64,000 nucleotides of DNA from Flaccisagitta enflata. Taxonomy: Eukaryota > Chaetognatha > Sagittoidea > Aphragmophora. This document shows positions 36,676 through 49,224 of the stretch, in pieces. Location of the stretch: contig OZ231128.1 of NCBI GenBank assembly GCA_965153355.1, positions 15,376,001-15,440,000 on the forward strand, given 5' to 3'. The notes beneath the pieces were generated by a model, which was not told where the DNA came from, did no database searches, and was given only the letters and a program-made list of their open reading frames with translations. The number at the start of each line of letters is the position of its first letter. The first letter of the stretch is position 1. Made by a program: the position numbers and the translations under genes.

Positions 36676-36790
36676 TCATTCATTCATTCATTCATTCATT
36701 TATTCATTCATTCATTCATTCATTCATTCATTCATTCATTCATTTATTCATCCATTCATTCATTCATTCTTTCATTCATTCATTCATTAT
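36676..36790. repeat. (ATTC)n array
   Basis: ATTC tetramers with a few TTTA and TCC variants. Confidence 0.93.
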
Positions 36791-36811
36791 TAAACCACAT
36801 TCATCCATATG

Positions 36812-36998
36812 AACAAGGCCAAGTAGGCCAATAAGGTGCGCCGTGTGGATCGTCAAACGTTGCCGTTACCGACCAACCGACCGACCAACCGACCGACCAA
36901 CCGACTGACCAATGGACACAACCTCACAATCTTTGGCTTTGGCGCACCTAAAATCGCCCATTCAAAGAGGATGCATCGTTGGCCTACTTGGCCTTGTT
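36812..36998. mobile_element. 187-bp element with 20-bp inverted ends
   Basis: aacaaggccaagtaggccaa at the left and its exact reverse complement at 36,979-36,998. The interior has an accgaccaaccgacc array (36,868-36,905). The aacaaggcc start and GACC array are those of CGAC-tail elements, but here both ends carry the 5' motif. Confidence 0.6.
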
Positions 36999-37193
36999 TC
37001 TTTTCTCTCTCTTTCTGACGTTCGTGACGGTGCATGCAATTTTCATGCAAGTGTGCATGCATTTTGCCCGTTGTTTTGCACCTGGCCTTTTTACCTGACT
37101 GGGGCAGACGCACACGCGCGTTCATTTTCGCGTGCGAACCACGTCGCCCGACGACCAAAGATCTTTTGTTTACGCGCCCATTATTCAAAAAAT

Positions 37194-37310
<117 letters not shown>

Positions 37311-37420
37311 TCTCACCTCGCAGTTAAAAACACCACGTCTAGTACGAAACCATCAACGTGTACCACTATTCGTTTCTTCTTGTTTTCATCGCCATCCTCA
37401 TTGTCATGGTGTTGACTGAT

Positions 37421-37932
<512 letters not shown>

Positions 37933-37977
37933 TGAAGTCAGCAGTAGAAATCGTAGCCCAGGTATATAGAATAAATA

Positions 37978-38632
37978 CAAGGCCAACACCTATAAGTCGC
38001 GTGCGAGACTTACAGACAAAGAGTGACTTAGAATGACTTAGAATGACTTTCAAAGACTTAGAATGACCTAAAATGACCAAAATTGACTTAAAATGACTAA
38101 AAAAACAGAAAACCAAAAATAACTTAAAATAACTTAAAATGACTTAAAATGACTTAAAATGACTTAGACTGACTCAAAATGACTAAGAATAACTATAAAT
38201 GACTTAAAATGACTTAAAATGACCTAAGAGTTGACGTTATAGTACAAACAAGGCCAACACCTATAAGTCGCGTGCGAGACTTACAGACAAAGAGTGACTT
38301 AGAATGACTTAGAATGACTTTCAATGACTTAGAATGACCTAAAATGACCAAAATTGACTTAAAATGACTAAAAAACCAAAAAACCAAAAATAACTTAAAA
38401 TAACTTAAGATGACTTAAAATGACTTTAAATGACTTAGACTAACTCAAAATGACTTAGAATAACTATAAATGACTTAAAATGACTTAAAATGACCTAAGA
38501 GAAGACGTTATAGTACAAAAAAGTAAAGTGTGACGGACGGACGGACGGACGGACCGACGGACCGACGGACGGACCGACGGACCGACGGACGGACCGACAA
38601 AGCGGGTTGTAGAGTCGCGTGCACGCGACTAA
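37978..38632 (+). mobile_element. CGAC-tail element with duplicated decamer interior
   Basis: Two copies of about 270 bp begin acaaggccaacacctataa, gtcgcgtgcgagac (37,978 and 38,248). Each is filled with degenerate 10-bp units (aatgacttaa) and ends gacgttatagtaca. A GGAC/GACC array (38,533-38,597) and the canonical tail with the 18-bp palindrome agtcgcgtgcacgcgact follow. This shows the family tolerates very different tandem interiors between fixed ends. Confidence 0.7.
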
Positions 38633-39373
38633 TAATTCAATGAGCTGGATACTGGAACAGGATAGATATGATATTCTCGTCAATTTCATTCTTTGTTACA
38701 TCCAATGTACTACATTTCAGAGGCCAAACCTCCTGCCGTAATGAAAGTACCTGTTATGCGCAGGGCTGAACCCGTCACCATGGCGGACGTCACTGAATTC
38801 CTACCCCAAAAGAAAATTTACTCCCACTTTAACTAGCCAGATCGGGGTCTCGGAAACCCATATCTGAGGCTGTAGGCTGAGATCCAGGTCTGAAAGGCGG
38901 GAGACCAAGATCTTGATCAATATGATCAGGATCTGGGTCTCGTAGACCAGGATCTGGGTCTCAGAGTCCAGGATTTTGATCTTAGAGGTCTCAGTTGGTA
39001 GGATATGAGTATCAGAGCCCAAGATGTGGGTATCGGAGGCCAGGATTTGGGTATCAGAGCCCAAGATGTGGGTATCGGAGGCATGGATTATGGTCTCAGA
39101 GGCCGGAATTTGGGTCTCAGAGGCCAGGATCGGTGCCGTTGGAGGCGATGTCGGCGGTGTTAGCTATGCTGGCGGTGGCGGAAACGGCGGAGTTTAAAGG
39201 GACCTGAACTCATTTTGCATCATTAAGGCATGGGAGCTTTCCCTTCCGCTTTTCATCTCTTCCTCTCGTTTATCCAGTGAAGCTCAGACACAAGATTCAT
39301 GAGAACAAGTCCAACCGGGGAATGATGCGTCCTGACTGCGAATTTGTACGTATATTGACTTTGGCGCTAGATA
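38633..39373. other. FB-like 20-bp unit array (38,840-39,130) in mixed sequence
   Basis: Units of the type ggtctcagaggccaggat run one way from about 38,840 to 39,130, ending in a GGCGGTG-rich stretch. No FB end box is present, so membership is uncertain. Confidence 0.45.
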
Positions 39374-39874
39374 CAGTAGATCTCGTCTGGACTTGAGATA
39401 ACGGGGGCAAGCACTGTGGAAAGAAGAATGAAGCCAGGGGAGTAATATTTGGATCATAGATTAAACAAAGGATGCTTAATTCCCCATGATAGCTGGTTGC
39501 CATGGAAACACATTTCCATGTATTCTCGCTAAAATATCAATATTTTGAGAGATTTTTTCAGGGAACATTGCTTATAATCAAATTTGCTACAGCACCACAG
39601 TATGTTCTGTGGAGATATTGCTCGTTTGGCCGCTAAGCGAAGCGTTCTACAGTTGCTCACTGTGAAAGTTATATTTCGTGGTACAAAATGTTCCAGCAAA
39701 AATTCTCAAAATATTGAAATACTAAGCGTGAATGCATGGGTGTGTTCCATGGCCAGTATCATGGGCAATGAACATCCCCATTATGAGTCTATATTTCAAA
39801 TATCACTCCTTTGGCTTCATTTGTTTTTCTACAATGCTTGCCCCCGTTATCCCAAGTCTAGACGAGATCTACTG
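39374..39874. mobile_element. TA-flanked MITE with about 40-bp inverted ends
   Basis: Left cagtagatctcgtctggac, ttgagataacgggggcaag; right is the reverse complement with one or two changes, both flanked by TA (39,372-39,373 and 39,875-39,876). The interior has blocks shared with 24,505-24,680. The 501-bp length and absence of a transposase frame make it non-autonomous, of Tc1/mariner type by target and ends. Confidence 0.82.
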
Positions 39875-39949
39875 TATGTCAGACATACGGAAGGACATGA
39901 AGATAGATGGAGAGACAGATAAAACGACCTCAAAGCATCCCAAATAGTG

Positions 39950-40766
39950 TTCCGTTAGACTGAAAGCTTCAGATACTTAGACCAGACCAGTCTTAGACCA
40001 GACCCAGACCAGATTCAAAATAACTCCAGACAACCCAAAATGACCAAAACGACAAAGTTTACAGCACAGATTTGACTGATCAGACCGACGGAGTGTGACA
40101 GAGCGTAGCGTGCACGCGACTCAAAACACTGGAATATTATTAAAAAAGAAACAAACAAACTTAGCAATAAAGAAGATATAAACACTGAGTTTCACTATCA
40201 GGGAACCATCATTAATGACCCAATAACTAATGCAGAAAATATCAATCACTACTATGCCAATGTATGACCACAGACGAATGCAAGTGTAGGCAAGCCAACT
40301 CATGGTCCATCACACTACCTTCACAAACACACTGCACGAAACTCTAAGACCAGACTTAGACCAGACTTAGACCAGACCCCAGACTCCACACTCTATCAAT
40401 CCGAGACTCCCCAGGACCAGCATTTGCATCAAAAATTACAGACCGCACTTGCACTGTGACCTCTGGCACCTCGAGACTTGGGCACTACATTGCACCCAGA
40501 CCTCCTAGACTCGCCAGACTTAGATCAGACTTAGACCAGAATTAGACCATAATTAGACCACAGACGACCAGCCCCAGACCTGCATCCCAGACCACACCCC
40601 CAGACCAGACTTGACCAGACTCTAGGATCTAAGATTCAAAATAACTCCAGACAACCCAAAATTTACCAAAACGATTTCAAAGTTTTATAACATTGGATTA
40701 TGACTGACTTCCACTGGGACGGATCTAGAGATTATGCTGGTTGTAGAGTCGCGTGTCCGCGACTAA
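39950..40766 (+). repeat. agaccagacttagacc minisatellite and two CGAC tails, locally duplicated
   Basis: GACCAGACTTA-type units occur at 39,975-40,020, 40,340-40,380 and 40,515-40,620. Two tails (40,091-40,113 and 40,747-40,766) each run directly into the same reverse-transcriptase fragment (aacactggaatattatt). The tail-plus-fragment unit has therefore been duplicated about 640 bp apart. Confidence 0.65.
40125..40342 (+). pseudogene. Fragment of LINE reverse transcriptase, duplicate piece
   Basis: About 218 bp nearly identical to 40,767-40,984. It contains stop codons (for example where the other copy reads YYANVG, this one has a stop after YYANV). It covers only the region upstream of the catalytic core. 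Confidence 0.8.
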
Positions 40767-42470
40767 AAAACACTGGAATATTATTAAAAAAGCAACAAAC
40801 AAACTTAGCAATAAAGAAGATATAACCACTGAGTTTCACTATCAGGGAACCATCATTAAGGACCCATTAACTAATGCAGAAAATATCAATCACTACTATG
40901 CCAATGTAGGACCACAGACGAATGCAAGTGTAGGCAAGCCAACTCATGGTCCATCACACTACCTTCACAAACACACTGCACAAAACTCAAATTCACTCCT
41001 CCTAAACATCTGTAATAACTAATGATCATTTCAGAAAAACTCACATTCTCAATCAAAACAAACATGTGTCAAAACATTGAGAGTTACCTGGGTAGCCTAT
41101 AACAATCACTTCTATTTCTTGTAAAAGATATCTTAAAGGATAATGAGCACAAAACGCAAAAAGAAAGCTAGTGCTTTTGGTTTCCTCAAAAAATGAAAAA
41201 AAAATTTTCTGTGAAAAATTTCGATGATGCAATTAAAACACTGTAAAGCATTGTTTCAGGGATCAGAAGTTTTCTGCAATGTGATGTAACCCATCAAGAA
41301 ATCATAGAAGTTTGTAAAAAGTTTACCCCTAAAACCAGCAAAGACCCTGCTGGATTTCAACAAAACATCATTCTAAGTGATGTAGACATTTAGGCACCAG
41401 TCTTGGCCCACTTAGTTAACTGCTCTCAGAAAACAGGGATTTTTCCAGAGAACGGGAAGATAGCCAGAGTTGTACCTGTATACAAACTCAAAGGAGATAA
41501 ACACCTCTATGAAAATTATAGACCTATTATCATTGACACAATTTTTCTAAAATCATAGAACGCCTTATTTATAACAAAGTCTTTGAGTTTCTGGTCCGTA
41601 TGAAATTCTTTTTGAATCACAATATGGATTTCGAACAGCCATTACTACTATCTATGACCCTTTTGACTTCATAAAGAGCATTGAGAAATGTATAGAAATA
41701 TATCACTAATGTGCCATTGGTGTATTCCTCTGTGACCTTAGTGTTGGCTTTTGACATCCTGAATCACTCTATTTTACTTGAAAAACTAGACCATTATGGA
41801 ATCTGTGGCTCAGCTCTGAAGTGGTTTGAGTCCTATCTTAGGAATCGCTATCAATATGTTGATCTCAATGGACATAGTAGCTCCAGATTACTGCTATCTA
41901 CTGGTGTTCCCCAAGGCAGTATCTTAGGACCCCTTCTTTTCCTTCTTTATATAAATGACCTACCATCTGCTTCAAACCTTAAAAGTGTAACATTTGCTGA
42001 TGATACCAACCTGTTGATACAGGGATATAATTTTGAGGCATTGTCAACTCTTAATCAGGAACTTGAAGGCATAAATGACTACTTTAAAGCAAACCACTTG
42101 AAACTTAACCCCAAGAAAACAAAAACTGTTATTTTTAGAAAAAAAATCACTTCCTCTAAAAATCAAAAACTTCTCGGAGATCTACACTCATGATGGAGAA
42201 ACTCGGTATCTACATGATGCACACTCTAGGAATAAATCTGATAGTACTTGAGTTAGGGAAAAGCTACTGTACCAGCGTGGCAGAAATGAAGACAGCAAGA
42301 AGTAACACATGATAAACAGAGAAGAAATCTCCCCACCTCCAACCCTTAAAAAATTTTTGACACTCATTCATTCAACTCATGTTTCATGATTGCCTGCTTA
42401 AGCAGTGATGCAGTGCCTAAAATAAAAAGAACAGTAACATTCAAAAGAGCAATTAGAACACAATCTTAGC
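40767..42470 (+). pseudogene. Decayed non-LTR (Jockey/CR1-like) reverse transcriptase
   Basis: The pre-core region is at 40,767-41,020 (HWNIIKKATNKLSNKED, TIIKDPLTNAENINHYYANV). A frame with several stops and shifts follows (KTGIFPENGKIARVVPVY, then LYENYRPI at about 41,420-41,540). The conserved core at 41,745-42,165 carries FDILNHSILLEKLDHYGI, TGVPQGSILGPLLFLLYIND and the catalytic FADDTN box, then LKLNPKKTKTV. A trace of the C-terminal KRAIRT motif is near 42,440. The order and motifs are those of non-LTR elements. No endonuclease domain is present; multiple frameshifts make it inactive. Confidence 0.88.
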
Positions 42471-42650
42471 CTTATTTTCTGCCTGGCCACAGAAGCCCTG
42501 AATTAAATGAACATGACTAAAATTCAATGATTCTTAAGAGCAGCAATGGATCTTTCACAGAGCTTCAAAACTGCCACCAATTAATTATTCTCACTGCTTG
42601 GGTGTTAGATACTGACAAACATGTTGTCCGTTTTTTTTTTTGGCCATGGT
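42471..42650. other. Boundary segment before copy B
   Basis: Ordinary mixed sequence with a T-run at 42,631-42,641, ending where homology to 8,870 begins. No target duplication or junction repeat is evident. Confidence 0.4.
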
Positions 42651-42761
42651 TAGTTTGTAGTTGGCTGTTGGTAGTTGGTGGTTGGAAGTTGTTAGCATTT
42701 CCATTGAAAGACCTGATTCCTTGGATGATTACTGTGCATTGAACGGATAAACTTTCTTTAG

Positions 42762-42885
42762 GCGCACAAAAGCTTAGATGAGGATGAAATTTATAAGATC
42801 ATTTCACACGGGAAAAAAAATGCTACAGGATAAGTGGACATATCAAGTATTATTGGATGTTCAAGGATCAAACCAGAAAATCAAA
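42762..42885 (+). pseudogene. Copy B of candidate exon, one-base frameshift
   Basis: Same acceptor and donor as 8,981-9,103. The run of seven A in copy A is eight A here, shifting the frame after codon 17 or so. It could be a real inactivating change or a homopolymer error in the assembly. Confidence 0.25.
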
Positions 42886-44296
42886 GTAAGGTTTAAATTT
42901 GTCTAACTAGATGATGGTGAATAAAAAGATTGGCTGTTCCTCCTTATGAAAGAAAATCAGTTTCTTACATTTTAGATTTTCATCCAGCTTCCAAGCTGGG
43001 GCCGTTAATTCTATGGTCACTTGAATGGAAACTCTGTGAAAGATAAAAAATATTGAAAAAAGAGTAGATACTTTTTAACAACGGCGAACCAGCAAACTCC
43101 AGCAAAATAAAAGAAGAAAAAACCTAACGCGGTGTTATACTGAAAAATAAAACGAACTTAAAACATAAAGAACCAGGCGAAGGCAGAAATAGCAGCGAAA
43201 ACGACTTACGGAGGAATTGCTCAAGATCAGTTTTTTTCTTCTTTTTTTTTGTTTTCATCATGAAAAGTGTTAGAACAAAGGGGAAAAAATGAGCAACCAT
43301 AGAAGGAAAATATAAGAGAAAGAGGTTAAAATGTGCAGCAGAAAGAAGAAAAAGAAGGAAAAGAGGTTAAAATGTGGAGGAAAAAAAAAGAGGAAAGAGG
43401 TTGAGATGTGGAAGGAAGCGGAGGCCAAGGGCCAACCAGTAGCGTGAGAGAAATGGAAAGGAGTTATGGAGAAAACATGTGACGCGGGGTCACAATATTG
43501 TTGCGGACGGGTGAGCAGGGATGTACAACTCCCATCCATACCCCAAATGCCTTCAACCACACACAAACATACAAATAGTATCCAAAACGCTTGTTTTTCC
43601 ACATTTTGACTCGGTAATTACCAACGGACCAACACATGGACCAATAGACGGACAAAGCCTCTTATAGAGTTGTGTGTCCGCAACTAAAAATTTGTCGAGC
43701 TTTGGGATATAAGAGCATGCACTTGACATGATGAGGAGGCTGAACGACAAGATGAGAAGCCTGAATGACACAATGAGGAGCATGAATGACATGATGAGGA
43801 GCTCTGATGACATGAGTCTGAGAGGGCAGATTTCAGATCTGAGAGGGCCCTAGAGGGCAGATTCAAGGCAAGATACGGCAGATTTCAGGCCTAGGAGGAT
43901 AGATTTCCACTCTGAGAGGGAAGATTTCAGGACTGAGAGAGCCTTGGGGGGACTAACAAACATATGAGCAGATGTACAAAAGTCCCCCCAGTGTTCTACA
44001 GGACTTCGTCCCTTTTGGACCGCTGCGCAAAAAGCTTGTAAGACAGGATAAGGTTCTTGAATGACAAGATGAGGAGGCTCAATAACAAGATGAGAACCTT
44101 GAATGACAAATTGAGGAGCTTAAATGACAGAATGAGGAGCCTTAATGACACGATGAGTATGCATGAATGGATCGGGCACTACAATGTCAGGATGAAAAGC
44201 ACGCGTTGATGGGTTGAGGAATTTGATCAATGGATACAGATAAACCCTTTAACCGAGGTAAAAGTTGTAGCACCCCCCCCCCCCCCCGAGGTTCTA

Positions 44297-44330
44297 TTAA
44301 AAGCGAGTCCGCTGGAGCGGGGTTTTAATG
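44297..44330. other. 34-bp insert at the same TA site in copy B
   Basis: Where copy A has the 407-bp MITE, copy B has 34 bp beginning ttaaaagcgagtcc and ending ggggttttaatg, flanked by TA on both sides and with inverted edges (attaaaa / ttttaat). It is not part of the MITE. It may be a separate micro-insertion or the relic of another element. Confidence 0.45.
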
Positions 44331-45207
44331 TAAATGCGAAGATGAGGAGAAGCAGCCAGTTTAAAAACAACATAAGGGGAAAATGCATGGCAGGAAAAGA
44401 GATAGCTAGCAGTGTATGATATGTAAAAAGAGCGGAATAAGCGGTGCCTATATGGGATAAGATGCAAGCATGCCGGGTGAAGGATAAACTATCGACAAGA
44501 CTTACCTCGCTCACCACGCCAAATCTACCAAGGTACAAAGACTGGCCAATAATATCGTTGCAAAATAATGAAGTGAACGTTATGCTTAAACGATGATGTT
44601 CCATCCCATTTCGTGCATAAATGAATGCGGGTAAATCTCAGCCCTCTTTTCCCAGTTTCCATCCACTTTATATCCGCATACATGGATTACATGAATTACA
44701 TATAACGTGGCAGCCATAAGGATCCTCTCAACCAATAACATTAGCCATAAAAACGCCGGTCGATGATAATGTCGTCTCATGCCAGCTTTTCTTTCTCTCT
44801 CTCTCTTTCTCGGTATGGAGCTGCTTAAAGTTGGCCCACTTGTGCCTGGAAAGCCTCATTCTATTTTTAGGAGCAACAACTTCAAAGCCAATTTGCCAAG
44901 AAGTGTTGCACGTCGGGAGAAAGACGATGCGTCCTTTTCTTGAGCAGTTTTAAGTCGCGAGGGCGCGACTTGGGAGGTTGCTGTGTTGATTGGTCTGTCA
45001 GTCGGTCAGTCATAACGTCGGCTTGTAACTTGTTTTTCTCTCCAATTCTAGCCTTTAATCTTATTATATGAAGTTATTTCGCAATGTGATTATGTATTGA
45101 TGTATTGATGTGCCTATGTAGTGATATAACTTTGAATGAATATTCGTCATGAATGATGACAGATTCAATCGACAGTCGACAGTCTGACAAATCTACATGT
45201 AGAGACA

Positions 45208-45476
45208 GGGCGTGTTTCTAGTGAAGACAAAAAACGCGTTTGTTCCCGTGAAACGCGTTCACAGCATGAACACACATTCAAGATTTTCAACTGTCCCACG
45301 AGGGAGTGAGCGAAGTGAGTGAGCAAGCCCGTAAATGGAGCGAGCGAGCGAAATGAGCGTAGCAAAGCGGAGCGCTGCGGAGCGAGTAAGCAGAGTGAGC
45401 GGTGCGAGCGAACGAACGTAGTGAGCGACCGAGTGGCCCTTTCAAAACGCGATCGTCTTTGACTAGAAATGCCCCC
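45208..45476 (-). mobile_element. GGGCG-end element, copy 4, copy B only
   Basis: On the plus strand gggcgtgtttctagtgaag ... gactagaaatgcccccc-type end. Copy A at 11,960/11,961 reads gtagagtaacacccc without it, whereas B reads gtagagaca, element, taacacccc. The junction abuts the left end of the pogo-like MITE. The target duplication is ambiguous. Confidence 0.75.
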
Positions 45477-45667
45477 TAACACCCCGTCATAACCGACCCA
45501 AGAATAACAGATATCCCCATATAAAGGTCATAGAAACTTAGTCCCTTCATGCCACATCTTTTTATTTTCTATATTGGCAATAACAGATTTCCACCTATGA
45601 CAGATAAAATTAGTTGGTCGCTTGGTATTGGTTATTACCGGGTTCAATTGTAGTTAATGAGATAGAA

Positions 45668-45871
45668 ACAAGGCCGTATACACGAGCCGAAGTCGCGTGC
45701 GGGTGGGCAGGGGCATTGATGATAAAGTCTTACCCAAGCATTTGGGCAGGAGCAGCAACGCAAAAACGGCCTGTAACGCCGAAAAAGCTAAGTGTGACCA
45801 ACAGACCGACAGACCGACCAACAGACCGACAGACGGACAGAGTGGGTCATAGAGTCGCGTGCACGCGACTA
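45668..45871 (+). mobile_element. CGAC-tail element, complete, copy B only
   Basis: Copy A reads gagatagaaaaaaaaagta across the site (12,141-12,160). Copy B has about 204 bp inserted in the A-run: acaaggccgtatacacgag, gtcgcgtgcgggtgggcag, ccaagcatttgggcaggag, aacgcaaaaacggcctg, a GACC/GGAC array (45,797-45,842), gtcatagagtcgcg, ending in the 18-bp perfect palindrome agtcgcgtgcacgcgact and an A-run. An A-rich tail inside an A-run fits retroposition. A terminal hairpin with insertion between like bases would also fit a Helentron-type element. It has no coding capacity. Confidence 0.75.
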
Positions 45872-46154
45872 AAAAAAAATTATTACGCACCATCCAAGTT
45901 AAGCTTGGCAATCAAGTGCAATGCTGAATTTACAGGTACAGTGTACTCCACAAGAAGTAAGTTTTCCATGGTATTTAGCCATTTTGAAACATGACCTGTA
46001 TGTAGTTATCTATGTTATTTTGTAATCATTCAATTATGCAGTTACAGTAAAACCTAGCTATTACGGATCCGAGAATAAAGAAAAATTCCTATGATGTATG
46101 TATTGTGTAAATGTAAGTATTGGTCCCCTGAAGGATATCAATTTTTGTGAATGA

Positions 46155-46536
<382 letters not shown>

Positions 46537-46595
46537 TTAGATTTTTTTATCCATGAAGAAAGAAGAAAAGAATACGGCACCTAAATGAGGTAGTT

Positions 46596-47197
46596 CTTTT
46601 TGGGCAGCGGCCCCTAAGGGGTCGATGACTTATGCTTTCACACATATGGGTAATTTTCGCCTTCTTCTTCTCCTTCTTCTCCTTCTTTGAACCTCCCCCC
46701 TCAAATCCCAGCCTCGAGGCCCAAATCCTAGCCTCAAGGCCCAAATCCTAGTCTCAAGGCCCAGATCCCAACCTTGAGGCCCGAATCTCAGCCTTGAGGT
46801 CCAAATTCCAGCCAAGAGACCTAGATCTCATCCTTGATGTTGAGATTTGGGCCTCAAGGCTGGGATCTGGGCCTCTAGGCAAGGTTTTTGGCCATGAGGC
46901 TAGGATTTGGACCTTGAGGCTAGGATTTGGCCCTTGAGGCTGGGATTTGGGCTTTGAGGCTAGGATTTGGGCCTTGAGGCTGGGATTTGGCCCTCGAGGT
47001 CGAGATGGGCGGGGGGGGGGGGATGGAGGAGGAGGAGAAGGAGAAGGAGAAGAAGAAGGAGAAAATTCCCCATATGTGAGAAAGCATAGGTCATCGACCC
47101 CTTTGGGGCTGCTGCCCTGCTTCCCCTTCAACTTCAAGCACAACATTTACTGAGGCAGGGCACGGGTACCGCTGACCATCTGACGCTTTTGCGACTA
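46596..47197 (-). mobile_element. FB-family hairpin element, complete (copy B)
   Basis: Counterpart of 12,754-13,288 with more arm units and an intact inner box (ttccccatatgtgagaaagc at about 47,066) that copy A has partly lost. The polymorphic arm length shows that the 20-bp units are unstable. Confidence 0.75.
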
Positions 47198-47882
47198 TTT
47201 CTATTTTTTTCTTTTTTTTAAATTCCTTTCCTATTTTCTCTGATTGTATTTCTTCAGGCATTTGATGAAAATTTCTTTTTCAGTTTCGCGCCATCCAACT
47301 TTTTTTAGTTACGCCACTCTATAAACTGCTTTTTCGATCTGTCTTTCGATTGGGTTGTCGATCGGGCTAAAAGTTTGAAGAATTCTCAAATTATGGCCCC
47401 TTTATGGATTTTCTATGGTATTCTTCGTTACTCTAAAGTGTGTATACACCATGTGGCTATGAGCATTCTTTGAAGTACTGTCGCTGCCCAATCATTGTTC
47501 GCGACTGCACATTGGTTGGGTTTTCTAGGGTTTTCTTGTTTTCTTGTTTTCCGTGGTTGGGCTTGTTGTACTAATTCATTACTCTGAACTTGTGGGATGA
47601 ATACTTCTTAGACAACAGCGAGAACTTGGTGTCATGGGGAAATTCTTTTTACAACAGTAGCATGAACTTGGTCTAATGGGGAAATTATTTCTACGACAGC
47701 CGTGTGAACTCGGTCTTTCGGGGAAGTTTTTTTTACAACAGCAGTGTGAACTCGGGCTAATGGGGAAATTCTTCAATTCCCTCACAACCAATAAAACTGT
47801 TACGAGTGGCCGGATTCAATAATTCATGAAAGAGCTCCATCCTTTGGGTGTTCCTTCTTCTCGCGTCCCCGCGCGCGACTTT

Positions 47883-48445
47883 GTTGCAGTGACCTATTAA
47901 AGAGATGAAGATGGCTGCGGCGGCTCTGTCTTGGTCTGTCAGTAGAGCTGCTTTGTTGCAGTGACCTATCAGAGAGATGGAAAGCTGCAGCGACTTTGTT
48001 GCAGTGACCTATCAGAGTGATGAAGATGGCTTCAGCGGCTCTGTCTTGGTCTGTCAGTAGAGCTGCATTGTTGCAGTGACCTATCAAAGAGATGGAAAGC
48101 TACGGCAACTTGGTTGCAGTGACCTACCAAAGAGATGGAGATGGCTTCAGCGGCTCTGTGTTGGTCTGTCAGTAGAGCTGCCTTGTTGCAGTGACCTATC
48201 AAAGAGATGGAGGGCTGTGGCGACTTTGTTGCAGTGACCTATCAAAGAGATGGAGGTGGCTGCGATGGCTCTGTATTGGTCCATCAGTAGAGCTGCCTTG
48301 TTGCAGTGACATATCAAAGAGATGGAAGGCTGCGGCGACTTTGTTGCAGTGACCTCTCAAAGAGATGGAAGGCTGCGGCGACTTTAATGCAGTGACCTAT
48401 CAGAGAGATGGAAGTTTGCGGGGCTCTGTGTTGGTCCGTGAGTGG
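47883..48445. repeat. Composite minisatellite, about 114-bp period (copy B)
   Basis: Counterpart of 14,281-14,905 with the same 72/42 alternation but a different order of variant units, so the arrays have turned over internally. Confidence 0.85.
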
Positions 48446-48892
48446 GACTGCTTTTCTGTCCAAGTGCCCCAATATCAGCCCTTTCGCGTATGTCCGTTTT
48501 GTTTGTAATTTTGAATGTATGTGGCGGGACTGGGATAAGTGGCGTTAAATGTCTTAAAGCGTCTTTACGCGAGACCGCGTGTTTACAAGTTTGTTTGTTT
48601 GTGGTCATTCTCCGGTTAATAGGTTGAAATGACCTACGCGGCTTGACCTCATAGGCTCATAGACTGATAGGCTATGAGATGGTTTTCTGCTTGTCTGCTT
48701 TTTTGCGCTTTTATTTGAGTGTCTGTCTCCCTGTCAGAAGAGGGTTTTACTGAGTATAAAACATACAGCAAAGGTGCAAGAAATGGTCAATTAAAAGAAA
48801 CCAAGCTCATGTTTTATTCATATTCACTCAATCAGCTGGCGCATTTTTAGGAGGAAAAAAAAACAGGTAGTTTTTTCATCCGAGACTTTATG

Positions 48893-49224
48893 GTTTGTGC
48901 AACAATTTATCCTATATAAAACTCATACAATTACTCAAAAGGAAACAGAAATTGAACAAAATTTGGAAAAGATATGGACATTTATATAGTGTAAGCTTCC
49001 ATTACAAACACATACATACCTAATCTGTGGTCTTTTGAAACACTATCAAAATTCCTTAGGCATATACTTTTTACTTAATGTGTCATATTTTCCTATCTTG
49101 AAAAATAGATATCTTAATATTTTATTTAGAAATAATGAATATTTTAGGAAAAGGGTGTTGTTAGAGCTGTCTTCTGGCATTGATCGGGACCATCAACTCA
49201 GCCCAATTTTGGTTAGAGTTGAAA
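48893..49224. other. 332-bp AT-rich insert present only in copy B
   Basis: Copy A reads gagactttataaaatcatttg continuously (about 15,360). Copy B has about 332 extra bases between gagactttat and aaattatttgtttcgtcg. The insert has no clear inverted ends or target duplication and a 77-residue frame without recognisable features. It could be an insertion in B or a deletion in A. Confidence 0.5.
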
